DNA of 33,583 nucleotides, taken from JACRJW01 sp964359095 (GTDB taxonomy: Bacteria; Patescibacteriota; Patescibacteriia; UBA9934; GWF2-40-263). The DNA is taken from positions 1-33,583 of the forward strand of contig CAYHRJ010000006.1 in NCBI GenBank assembly GCA_964359095.1. The letters are read 5' to 3'. This document shows positions 23,018 through 31,053 of the stretch, one piece after another (the first letter of the stretch is position 1; each line of letters starts with the position of its first letter). Under the pieces are notes generated by a model, which was not told where the DNA came from, did no database searches, and was given only the letters and a program-made list of their open reading frames with translations. The translations under genes and the position numbers were made by a program.

Positions 23018-25111
23018 ATGGGAAGCAAGATCATGATTACAAAAGCGTCCGGGGAACTCCAAGGCAGTCACGCCCACCAAGGGCACGACATGCAGAAGAA
23101 GAGTCATGCTGACCATGAGGCGGCGATGACCGATCCCTCGAAGGCAAAGGCGATGGAGGCCGACATGCGCCGCCGCTTCTGGGTCGCCTTCGTCTTATCC
23201 GTGCCAGTGTTTCTTTATTCGCCTGTTGGCGAATCGTTCTTCGGGGCTTTGCCGACGCCTATCCCGACATCGTGGCTCCTCTTTATTCTCACGACACCGA
23301 TCGTCTTTTGGACTGGTTCCATTTTTATCACCGGCACCTATCACGCGCTACGAAAACGTAAGCTCAACATGTCAGTCTTGATCGCCACTGGCGTTCTCGC
23401 TGCCTATGGCTTCAGCGTCTTTCTCACGCTCACCGTCGGTGGTGAAACTTTTTTTGAAGCTGCCGCGCTGCTCGTTACGTTCGTACTGTTCGGTCACTGG
23501 ATGGAAATGAAGTCTCGACGCGGAACATCGGAATCGCTTCGTGCCTTGTTCGATTTGGTTCCTCCGAAAGCATTAGTTATCCGCAACGGAAAGCAACAAG
23601 AAATTCTCACATCGGAAATCATCATCGACGACACCATCGTCATTCGTCCGGGCGACAAGATTCCGGTGGATGGATCTGTGACTTCTGGAGAGACAACGAT
23701 CGATGAGTCGCTCGTGACCGGCGAATCTCTTCCCGTCGTCAAGAACGTCGGTGACAAAGTGGTAGGCGGATCGATCAACCAAAGCGGAACGATCAACTTT
23801 CTTGCAGAGCGCGTCGGTAGCGACACTGTTCTCGCCCGCATCATCAAGCTCGTTGAGACGGCACAAAATTCAAAGGCTCCTGGACAACGCATCGCCGACA
23901 AGGCAGCGGCGTACCTCGTGGTACTCGCGATTACTTCTGGTGTCATCACGTTTCTTAGTTGGATTTTTTTCGGTGACGTAGATCTCGTTACCGCACTAAC
24001 CTTTGCCGTCTCTGCGGTCGTGATTGCCTGTCCGGACGCGCTCGGCCTCGCGACGCCGACAGTCGTTGCTGTTGGAACTGGAATTGGTGCCAAACACAAT
24101 ATCTTGATCAAAGATGCCACGACGCTTGAGTTAACCTCGAAAATTCAAGTTGTCGCAATCGATAAGACTGGAACGCTCACGGAAGGAAAACCGAAAGTCA
24201 CTGAGGTTGCGACCGTGAACGGGTTTTCCGAGGATGAAGCACTCGGACTGCAAGCCGCCGCGGAGGCAGGATCGAATCATCCTGTCGGGCTTGCCATTCG
24301 TGACTATGCTCAAACCAAGGGCATTGCCATTCCTGAAAAAGCAGAAAAGTTTGAGGCACTGAAGGGGCTTGGCGTGAGCGCGGTCGTCGGCGGTAAGGCG
24401 ATCCTCGTGGGAACGGAGCGGCTCATGAAGGATCGCGGGGTCAATCTCGATCCGATCACGATGGCGATGAACCGCATGATCGGTCATGGAGAGAGCATCA
24501 GCATTCTGAGTATCGACGGAAAAGTCGCAGCGATAATCGGTGTAGCGGACACCGTGCGATCTTCCGCGAAGCAAACGATCGACGGACTTCGTGAAATTGG
24601 CGTTGAGGCGGTCATGATTACCGGAGACCATGAGGGCGTTGCCAAGGTAATTGCCAGCGAACTCGGCATACAGCGCTATTTCGCGCGAGTGCTACCGGAA
24701 GAAAAGGCGAGTTACGTGAAAAAGCTGCAGGACGAGGGAAAATTCGTCGCCATGGTCGGTGACGGAATCAATGATGCCCCAGCGCTCGCGCAAGCCGACA
24801 TCGGCATCGCGATCGGTGCCGGAACGGACGTGGCGATTGAGACGGCGAACATCGTCCTGATGAAGTCTGATCCCGCGGACATTCTGAAGGCAATCATGCT
24901 CTCGAAGGCCACGGTGGTAAAGATGAAGCAGAACCTTTTCTGGGCAGCGATCTACAACGTCCTCGCGATTCCAGTCGCGGCAGGCGCATTTTATACTACC
25001 TTCGGCTTGATGCTCCGTCCGGAAATCTCAGCGCTCCTCATGTCCGCCTCATCCATTATCGTCGCCACCAACGCGGTCATGTTGAAGCGCGTCGAATCAA
25101 AGCTCGTCTAA
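23018..25111 (+). CDS. copB: CopB-like P1B-type ATPase with CPD transport motif
   Basis: This 697-aa protein has an N-terminal His-rich tail (SHAHQGHDM..KSHADHE) in place of HMA domains, as in CopB-type ATPases. The body has the motif DKTGT with Asp382, SNHPV for the usual HP site, GDGINDAPAL and the TGES actuator loop. The transmembrane metal motif reads Cys338-Pro-Asp340, where CopB proteins have CPH and CopA proteins CPC. Asp is encoded by GAC at 24035-24037. A copper or silver export role fits the shared CsoR operator, but specificity is unsure. ATG at 23033, preceded by GGAAG, is an alternative start. A TACAAT box ends 8 nt before the ATG at 23018. Confidence 0.9.
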   Translation: MGSKIMITKASGELQGSHAHQGHDMQKKSHADHEAAMTDPSKAKAMEADMRRRFWVAFVLSVPVFLYSPVGESFFGALPTPIPTSWLLFILTTPIVFWTGSIFITGTYHALRKRKLNMSVLIATGVLAAYGFSVFLTLTVGGETFFEAAALLVTFVLFGHWMEMKSRRGTSESLRALFDLVPPKALVIRNGKQQEILTSEIIIDDTIVIRPGDKIPVDGSVTSGETTIDESLVTGESLPVVKNVGDKVVGGSINQSGTINFLAERVGSDTVLARIIKLVETAQNSKAPGQRIADKAAAYLVVLAITSGVITFLSWIFFGDVDLVTALTFAVSAVVIACPDALGLATPTVVAVGTGIGAKHNILIKDATTLELTSKIQVVAIDKTGTLTEGKPKVTEVATVNGFSEDEALGLQAAAEAGSNHPVGLAIRDYAQTKGIAIPEKAEKFEALKGLGVSAVVGGKAILVGTERLMKDRGVNLDPITMAMNRMIGHGESISILSIDGKVAAIIGVADTVRSSAKQTIDGLREIGVEAVMITGDHEGVAKVIASELGIQRYFARVLPEEKASYVKKLQDEGKFVAMVGDGINDAPALAQADIGIAIGAGTDVAIETANIVLMKSDPADILKAIMLSKATVVKMKQNLFWAAIYNVLAIPVAAGAFYTTFGLMLRPEISALLMSASSIIVATNAVMLKRVESKLV

Positions 25112-25196
25112 AATTAACACTTCAATCTACGTGTACAATGCACTGGATCATCATCTGAGTCATCGCGCAATCAACACAACATTCTATTTTTCCACA

Positions 25197-25883
25197 TCAG
25201 CCCTTTGCTATCACGAATCCCCAGACGGTTTTGGTTCCAGCCTCTTTCAATACGCGCGCGGCAGCGTCCATGGTAGTGCCACTTGTGAAGACATCGTCGC
25301 ACAACAAGATGTGATCGGGAACCTCGTCGATCAATTTGAACACTCCATCCATTTCGCCGACTCTGCGCGTTTCGTGACTTGTGCGAGCCTGAGGACTGGT
25401 TGAGGCAACACGCTTCAAATACGTCTCCACAGGAATCCCAAACAACTCCCCTACCCAGTGCGCAACAAGATCGGCTTGATCGAAGCCACGCTCTAGTCGG
25501 CGTTTTTCGTGAAGCGGGACGCTCGTCGCGTAAAACGGCAAAATCGGTGGCGAGAGTCTCATGGCTGCACGTTGTAAACAATTTCCAAGAATCTTTTCAA
25601 CACTTCTGTCGCTCTGATATTTCCAGTGTGCAAGCAGCTCCCGTACAACCGGATTTCCATACGGCGCAAAACTCGTGAGCCCATCAAGGTAGACATAATC
25701 ACGACAAGATGCACAGGTTCGATCACTCCCGAGCGTGCCACAAAACGCACAAGACGCTGGTCTTGCAACCGGCGCCCATTGGCTTTCACACGTATTACAT
25801 AAAAGCGAACCCTCGCGTTTGCACGAGGCACAAAATCGAGGAAACAAGGCTTCTACTGCCAAGTGGCTGAATCGACTTTCCAT
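25197..25883 (-). CDS. comF: ComF family protein (competence-associated phosphoribosyltransferase-like)
   Basis: This 228-aa protein has the usual ComF design. An N-terminal zinc-binding part carries CASC, CNTC, CAFC and CASC pairs (residues about 18-60). A phosphoribosyltransferase-like domain follows with PLHEKRRLERGFDQA (about 124-138) and the PRPP-loop motif LLCDDVFTSGTT (about 195-206). ComF proteins support natural transformation in several bacteria, although their reaction is uncertain. The start overlaps the upstream VirB8-like gene by 31 nt, which links it to the secretion-like cluster. No clear terminator follows before the plus-strand copB end at 25111. Confidence 0.94.
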   Translation of the reverse strand: MESRFSHLAVEALFPRFCASCKREGSLLCNTCESQWAPVARPASCAFCGTLGSDRTCASCRDYVYLDGLTSFAPYGNPVVRELLAHWKYQSDRSVEKILGNCLQRAAMRLSPPILPFYATSVPLHEKRRLERGFDQADLVAHWVGELFGIPVETYLKRVASTSPQARTSHETRRVGEMDGVFKLIDEVPDHILLCDDVFTSGTTMDAAARVLKEAGTKTVWGFVIAKG

Positions 25884-26437
25884 GATCCGCCCTCCATAAC
25901 AAATGTCAAAATAATTGTCTGATACTTCACCGTGATGTTCTGTGGCGAGCCAACGGCCTCCTCGCGTTGCGTCATCGCCGTCACCTGCGCCGTACCGGCC
26001 GTATCGTCTTTGCTCTCTACGGTCACGGTCACGATCGATGTGGACACACCGTAATACTCCAAAGGCGCCTCGCTCTCATTGATCAGCTCCTGCGTCTTAC
26101 CGGCAAACGACTCACTCATGAGCGGCAACACGTCTTGCAAGTTCGCAAAATTCGCCTCGTTGGAAAAACTGCCGTAGCGCGTCACAAATGTTTTGGAAAG
26201 TGAAGTAACGTCAGAAGCACTCGTGCGCACCTCACGTTCCTCCTCTAATTCTAGATCTGAAACCGTCGGTCGATCCGGAATGACTTCCACTTCCTCCTCG
26301 ACTGCACCCAGGCTGAAGCCTGGGTCTACCTCTTCCTCTTTCCCCGAAAACAACACATAAAAAATCCAACCCAACAGCAACAACAAAATGAGCAGGATCA
26401 AGACAACAATCGAAATGCGTTTGCGTCGAGTTATCAT
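25853..26437 (-). CDS. Membrane-anchored VirB8/TcpC-like protein (tentative)
   Basis: This 194-aa protein has a short basic N-terminus (MITRRKR), one strong membrane segment (about residues 8-30), an acidic linker (about 31-70), and a roughly 120-aa soluble domain of alternating helix and strand. The end of that domain, ILTFVMEGGSWKVDSATWQ, resembles NTF2-like folds. VirB8 and TcpC are membrane-anchored NTF2-like proteins that follow VirB4 in secretion clusters, so the size, topology and location fit, but there is no decisive motif. The linker contains copy 2 of the palindromic element found in radA. It overlaps virB4 by 4 nt and comF by 31 nt. Confidence 0.6.
   Translation of the reverse strand: MITRRKRISIVVLILLILLLLLGWIFYVLFSGKEEEVDPGFSLGAVEEEVEVIPDRPTVSDLELEEEREVRTSASDVTSLSKTFVTRYGSFSNEANFANLQDVLPLMSESFAGKTQELINESEAPLEYYGVSTSIVTVTVESKDDTAGTAQVTAMTQREEAVGSPQNITVKYQTIILTFVMEGGSWKVDSATWQ
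26307..26324. repeat. Palindromic element in the VirB8-like linker, copy 2
   Basis: It is the same 18-nt palindrome as at 11693-11710, with matching CA and CTACC flanks. It is read here on the minus strand as DPGFSLGA in the acidic linker. Confidence 0.93.
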
Positions 26438-28542
26438 ACTTTTAGTGAATCACGAATCGAATCAGCTTGGGCTTTTCCTGCTTCCTCTTGCGTGAGCAAG
26501 GCTGTCGCTGCATCTTGCTCGGCTTGTTGTTGCTGCGCGAGCGCTTGTGCTTCTTTGGCATCCTCGTCCATGTCAATCACGTCTGCTTTTGCTTGTTCTG
26601 CTGCCGCCAAATCCGCATCTTTTTGCTGTTCATCCTGTGCCTTTCTCTGCGTCGCTGCTATGTCTTCCTTGGCTTTTTCCTGTTTCAGCAACTGCTGAGG
26701 ATTCGTCGTCACAATTTGATCCTCGATATACGACGCGACCACTTTGATCGCGGCGTGTTTATTTCCTGCAAAGAAAATTCCTTCACCAACGCCCGACTCA
26801 AGCAAGAGATATTTTTCTCCGTCTGTGAGATGAAACGTCTTCTGAATATTATCGACAGCTGATGCGGCTTGCTTCAACAACAGCTGCATGGCGGAGTTGG
26901 TTACAATGGCTTGTCCATACGCCGAGCGCAAAAAGTCATTGACATCTTGCGTGATCGTGGTGACGCCAAGATAGTATTTTCGTGCGCGTTTGACGAGCGC
27001 AAAAATAAACTTCGCCGAGTCCTCATTTTGCATGAGCCACCAAGCTTCATCCACAACCAAAATGCGTTTACGTCGCACCGAGCGCACAACATTCCAAATG
27101 TAGTTCACGATGTTGTAGATCGCGACGGGTCGGAGTTCATCTTCCAAATCACGCACAGAAAAAACGACGAGTTGATTTTTCATCTCCACATTTGTTGTTG
27201 AGTTGAGCAAACCTGCAAAGGTGCCTACGGTGTATTTCTGCAGACGCGCGACCAAATTTGCAGAACCCTCCATGCCCTCAAGCACATCTTCAAAATCTGT
27301 GAGCGTTGGTGGTTCGACTGCTCCTAGATCTGGAATGTCTGGTGTGATGTCTTTCTTTGCGTAGGTTTCAATGAGGGCGCGATCGAGCAGTGAATCTTCT
27401 TCTGGTGTGAATCCAAGCTTTCCACCTTCTCCAATCGGCTGACCGATCATAATACGAAGCAGCCCCTTGATCGTGATGACAGCACTTCTAATAATATCCT
27501 CGACTTTTGTTCCCTCACCGATCGCACGAGGAAGATCGAACGGATTCACGCGTGCGTCAGATGCCAACGACACGTTGATGAAGGTTCCACCGACCGCATC
27601 GGACAAATCTTTATATTCGTATTCAGGATCAATGACGATCACATCAACACCCATCATAAGAGAACGGATGATCTCAAGTTTCACCGCGTAAGATTTTCCA
27701 GCACCTGAAGTGGCAAACACAACCGCGTTGGCGTTCTGCAAACTAAAGCGATCAAACAAAATCAGCGAGTTGTTGTGACGATTGATGCCGTAGAGAATGC
27801 CGTTATCACTGGTGAGATCCGATGAAATAAAGGGGAAAGAGGCCGCGATTGGACTCGTGTTCATGTTATAGGAAATCACGAGCTCGTCGTTATCAAGGGG
27901 CACAGTGGAATTGAATCCTTGTTCAGCTTGATAGAAACCAGACTTCGTATAAATAAGTTTGCTGCCAAAAAGCGACTCGACTTCTTCAGTAAATTTTTCG
28001 AGCTCCTCAGGAGACTTGGCGTAGATGGTAACGTAAAAAGAAAACTGAAAAAAATGCTCAATGCCTTGGGTGAGCGCATCGCGCAGGGCTTCGATGTCAC
28101 GCAGCGCGGTCTCGGCAATCGGATCGCGTGGAGCGCCTTTCTCCGCATTGCCTAAAATGGTTGCTTCAAAAATTCCGACTTTTTTCTGGAGCTGCTTCAA
28201 AATAATATTCGCCTTGAGCGGGTAGAAAAACATGGCAATGTCAAACGTTTTGTTCAAGTTGATGAGTGGCGCCGACCACCCAAGTCCAATATGCCGCGGA
28301 TAGGTGATGATAAAAAGTGTCCGTGCGTAGACGCCGGAGAGCATCAGAAACGTTGGTTTCACTTCAAAAGAGGCAGGCGCAATAATTTGCTTCACGGTCA
28401 CCACGCCGCGTCGATAGATTCGTTCTTCTTCAAGAACGATCTTTTCTTCCTCGACACGTTTCACTTCAGCCTTAACCACCTTCACCTTTTCTGGTGTCGG
28501 CACTGGCATCGATGCTTTAATTTTCCCAATATCAATCGCCAT
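26434..28542 (-). CDS. virB4: VirB4/TraC-type ATPase of a type IV secretion-like system
   Basis: The ATG at 28542 gives 702 aa; the frame also continues upstream into the previous gene. Walker A is SGAGKS (Lys283) and Walker B is ILVVDEAWW (Asp498, Glu499), followed by GVTTITQDVNDF, typical of VirB4/TraC/ConE enzymes. The C-terminal about 80 residues are an Ala/Gln/Glu-rich coiled coil. VirB4 ATPases power assembly and substrate transfer by type IV secretion machines at the inner membrane face. The N-terminal domain usual for the family is short, and a separate TraC-N-like gene ends 1 nt upstream. It overlaps the VirB8-like gene by 4 nt. Confidence 0.93.
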   Translation of the reverse strand: MAIDIGKIKASMPVPTPEKVKVVKAEVKRVEEEKIVLEEERIYRRGVVTVKQIIAPASFEVKPTFLMLSGVYARTLFIITYPRHIGLGWSAPLINLNKTFDIAMFFYPLKANIILKQLQKKVGIFEATILGNAEKGAPRDPIAETALRDIEALRDALTQGIEHFFQFSFYVTIYAKSPEELEKFTEEVESLFGSKLIYTKSGFYQAEQGFNSTVPLDNDELVISYNMNTSPIAASFPFISSDLTSDNGILYGINRHNNSLILFDRFSLQNANAVVFATSGAGKSYAVKLEIIRSLMMGVDVIVIDPEYEYKDLSDAVGGTFINVSLASDARVNPFDLPRAIGEGTKVEDIIRSAVITIKGLLRIMIGQPIGEGGKLGFTPEEDSLLDRALIETYAKKDITPDIPDLGAVEPPTLTDFEDVLEGMEGSANLVARLQKYTVGTFAGLLNSTTNVEMKNQLVVFSVRDLEDELRPVAIYNIVNYIWNVVRSVRRKRILVVDEAWWLMQNEDSAKFIFALVKRARKYYLGVTTITQDVNDFLRSAYGQAIVTNSAMQLLLKQAASAVDNIQKTFHLTDGEKYLLLESGVGEGIFFAGNKHAAIKVVASYIEDQIVTTNPQQLLKQEKAKEDIAATQRKAQDEQQKDADLAAAEQAKADVIDMDEDAKEAQALAQQQQAEQDAATALLTQEEAGKAQADSIRDSLKV

Positions 28543-28543
28543 A

Positions 28544-29251
28544 TCATTTCTTCTCGTCATCAACATGTGTAACGTTTTCTGATTGCACCTGATTGATGTC
28601 ATTCAGTTTTTCGGTTTCCTGCAGATCGGGATTATACACGTTATAGTACAGCTCGATCAGGCTTTGTGTGTCGAGCCGTGCTGAGGCAAGTCCCATGCTG
28701 TTCAGTTGTCCCTGCAAAAGTTCACAGCGACGAGAAAGTTGTTCTACACGATCAGCCAGTTGCTTCTTGCTCAACTTTGCCGCGGCGGCTGGTGAGAGAG
28801 ATTCAGAGAGGCGTATGAAAAAATTCTTTTTCTTATTGGTGAGAGGATCGTAAGGCAGCACCACATAAAACATCTTCTGCATGATCTGACCTAACTCCAC
28901 GAGCTCCAAAACAAACGCGCGGTAGTCGACGATTTGTTGGTGTAATAGGTCGTTTTCTGTTTTGCGTTCTTGCTCACGCAATCGTGCCATGTAGGCATCA
29001 ATGTTCATCTTTCGTGATTGAATAACGATTTGAATGGGATACTCAAGCGAATTCAAAAACGTCATGTACGCCTGAATGATCGCTTCCTGCTCATCGCCTG
29101 ATTTAAGCGCGAAGTTGATGCTCGACACCAACAGAACAGCACGCACGGTTCCGTCTTTCAATAAAACCAAATCATCTCGAATCTCGGCAATATCAAGATA
29201 TTTTTCTGTCGAAGGTCCTGGTTTAGGTTTGGCAAGTTTGTTCGTAGCCAT
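28544..29251 (-). CDS. TraC-N-like (VirB4 N-terminal-like) protein
   Basis: This 235-aa protein starts MATNKLAKPKPGPSTEKYLDIAEIRDD and continues with GTVRAVLLVSSINF and YPIQIVIQSRKMN, a pattern known from the N-terminal part of TraC/VirB4-type ATPases and from stand-alone TraC-N-like proteins. A helical part with a Q-rich C-terminal tail follows. There is no Walker motif. It sits immediately upstream of virB4 (stop TGA, one base, ATG), which fits a split VirB4. I infer that the two polypeptides work as one ATPase subunit. Confidence 0.8.
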   Translation of the reverse strand: MATNKLAKPKPGPSTEKYLDIAEIRDDLVLLKDGTVRAVLLVSSINFALKSGDEQEAIIQAYMTFLNSLEYPIQIVIQSRKMNIDAYMARLREQERKTENDLLHQQIVDYRAFVLELVELGQIMQKMFYVVLPYDPLTNKKKNFFIRLSESLSPAAAAKLSKKQLADRVEQLSRRCELLQGQLNSMGLASARLDTQSLIELYYNVYNPDLQETEKLNDINQVQSENVTHVDDEKK

Positions 29252-29269
29252 AATCGCAGAAGATTCATA

Positions 29270-29346
29270 GGGCCTTTCCCGCCCGCCGAAGCTTCCTTGT
29301 CAGCCATAGCCATACGGCGACGGCTGATAGCGTAGGAGGGAGGCCC
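29270..29346. repeat. Long imperfect palindrome between TraC-N-like gene and prgI
   Basis: An outer GGGCCT/AGGCCC pair (29270-29275 and 29341-29346, extended by G-U pairs) encloses an inner TCAGCC/GGCTGA stem (29300-29305 and 29322-29327). It fills most of the 109 nt between the two genes, and no U-tract follows. It may be a mobile palindromic element or an RNA processing hairpin that sets relative expression. ACGCTA and GAAGCTTCGG on the minus strand echo the hairpins at 15771-15843. Confidence 0.6.
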
Positions 29347-29360
29347 GTCCTTTTGTTCAT

Positions 29361-29792
29361 TTAATCCTCAGGTTTGTACACACCGCCCGTATTCACCACC
29401 AACGTCAACTCTTGCAACCGAGAGGTTGCGGTAAATTCCTTCCGTGTGAAGTGTTCGATAATCGGTGGAGGTTTCGCTGAGATAAATTCTTTCAGCTCTG
29501 CATCCACATAGATTTTCTGCCACACACGAAGTTTCGGCTTTTTAAGCGTCTGCAAGAGGTTCAGAAAAAAATAGTGGAATGCCTGGCCATTGATTTTCAC
29601 AAACGCCACAATGCCTGCAAGGCAAATGAGTGGAATCCCTACGATCAAAAACATCACAAAGCTCAGCAGCTTGAATAAGGCAAAGCACGTGAGTCCAGCG
29701 ACCATGAGGATAATAAATTGCCGAGCCGTGACAGGCCCGAAAATTTTGTCCTCTGAATCAATAAATTGTGGCACCACGAATTGTTCAGGCAT
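29361..29792 (-). CDS. PrgI family (VirB3-like) protein
   Basis: This 143-aa protein begins MPEQFVVPQFIDSEDKIFGP and then has TARQF before two adjacent membrane helices (about residues 27-43 and 47-66), followed by a conserved NGQAF and a C-terminal soluble part. This is the PrgI pattern, the Gram-positive and CPR counterpart of VirB3, which sits beside VirB4 in the membrane. Its position upstream of the virB4 genes fits. It lies 6 nt from the 414-aa gene's stop. Confidence 0.88.
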   Translation of the reverse strand: MPEQFVVPQFIDSEDKIFGPVTARQFIILMVAGLTCFALFKLLSFVMFLIVGIPLICLAGIVAFVKINGQAFHYFFLNLLQTLKKPKLRVWQKIYVDAELKEFISAKPPPIIEHFTRKEFTATSRLQELTLVVNTGGVYKPED

Positions 29793-29798
29793 ATTCCA

Positions 29799-31043
29799 CT
29801 AAAATCTGAGCTCTCCATTTACTGCCATGATAACACTGAGCTCTTCATCCGTCAGTGTTTCCTCTTTTGCGGCTCGACGCGTTGCAAGCAGATCTTGTAT
29901 GGGAACTCCCTTTAACACTGCTTCGCGTGTCACGTCCATATAGAGTTTCATGAGTGGTGAAGATCGCCAAGCTTTGATGCCTTCGATCTTTTTGTCATAG
30001 CCTTCCCCTTCCAACAGTCCTACTTTATCTTTCACTTTCGTCGCGGCTTGGCGAGAATCCTTCGAGAGACGGCGAAAATCTGTGAGGCTCATTGTCTTCA
30101 ATTCTTCCACCGGTCCCACAAGACGCTTGATAAAGGCGATCTCCTGCATACTGGTATTAGCTTTCATGGCAGGACGTTTTGGTTCAACTGTTTTACTTTG
30201 CTCGATCGCTGTACGAACGCCGCGCGTGAGCTCAGCATAGCGTTTCGCAAGTTGTTCATCCTCCTGTTTCTTGAAATCAAGTTTTTCTGTTTCTTTTTTT
30301 TGTCGTGCTTCTTTGATTGCACCCTTTCCCTTTTCTTGGATGACGATTTGCTCTTGCTGATAACGAACAACGGATGCTTCTAACACTTCAAGGATATCCG
30401 CGAGCCTTCTTCCTGTGACTCCAAGTCCTCCTGTATCCACAGAGCGTTCCAACTGAGAACGCGTTTGCTCAGGTGTGCGCACATCGCGAACTCGAGACTC
30501 CACGAGTTTGGCGCAGCGCTCTTGCAACTGAGCCTCACTAAATTGAAACGCCGGGTTCTCACAAATCGTTTTCACAATTTCTGGAACGTCAAGCGAGGCG
30601 ACAGAGGTGAGAATAGGAGCGTGTTTTTCTTTGATGAACGCGAGATCTTGTTCATCTTGCGCGTGGTCGTCTGGCTTCACGATAGCGCCTTCTATTGTCT
30701 TTGCGAGGAGGTTCTCCGACGAAGCAATCTCTTGTACAACCTCTACGGCTTTTACGCCATCTACGACCTTTATTTTCCCAAGCAACGACGAAACAATCTC
30801 ATCCAACAATGCCATCGCTTTCATCCGCTCGAGTCCAAGAAGGTTCTTGATTCCCTCGATCATTTCCTCTTCTGTCATCGTTCCTTCACACAGCGCAATC
30901 ACGTCAGCATGCAGCGTTGTCAATTGATCCTCTCCCCCACCGACGTTCTTCACGAGCGTTTCCAATCCATCAAAAACCTCCGGGCTCCACAAATAGGCGC
31001 GCGCTTCAGTGGAAAGAGCTGTGATGGACATGGAGGGAGTCAT
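29799..31043 (-). CDS. Soluble protein of the VirB-like cluster, 414 aa, unknown family
   Basis: This 414-aa protein has no membrane segment or recognised motif. It is mostly helical, with charged Lys/Glu/Gln-rich stretches (about residues 225-285) that could form a coiled coil. Many acidic residues sit in the first half, and the second half repeats K/R-rich helices. It lies between the VirB6-like gene (10 nt upstream) and prgI (6 nt downstream), so it is probably a cytoplasmic part or accessory of the same machine. No function can be assigned. Confidence 0.8.
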   Translation of the reverse strand: MTPSMSITALSTEARAYLWSPEVFDGLETLVKNVGGGEDQLTTLHADVIALCEGTMTEEEMIEGIKNLLGLERMKAMALLDEIVSSLLGKIKVVDGVKAVEVVQEIASSENLLAKTIEGAIVKPDDHAQDEQDLAFIKEKHAPILTSVASLDVPEIVKTICENPAFQFSEAQLQERCAKLVESRVRDVRTPEQTRSQLERSVDTGGLGVTGRRLADILEVLEASVVRYQQEQIVIQEKGKGAIKEARQKKETEKLDFKKQEDEQLAKRYAELTRGVRTAIEQSKTVEPKRPAMKANTSMQEIAFIKRLVGPVEELKTMSLTDFRRLSKDSRQAATKVKDKVGLLEGEGYDKKIEGIKAWRSSPLMKLYMDVTREAVLKGVPIQDLLATRRAAKEETLTDEELSVIMAVNGELRF

Positions 31044-31053
31044 TGTTGTTGGA

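Noticed and set aside
22918..23034. N-terminally extended CsoR start at 23034
   Set aside because: The extension would translate the operator and promoter region; CsoR proteins start near MHKQDNKKLL, matching the ATG at 22917.
16137..25111. Copper island as a tRNA-integrated element with att repeats
   Set aside because: I looked for a copy of the tRNA-Ser 3' end near 25.1 kb and saw none; no integrase is present.
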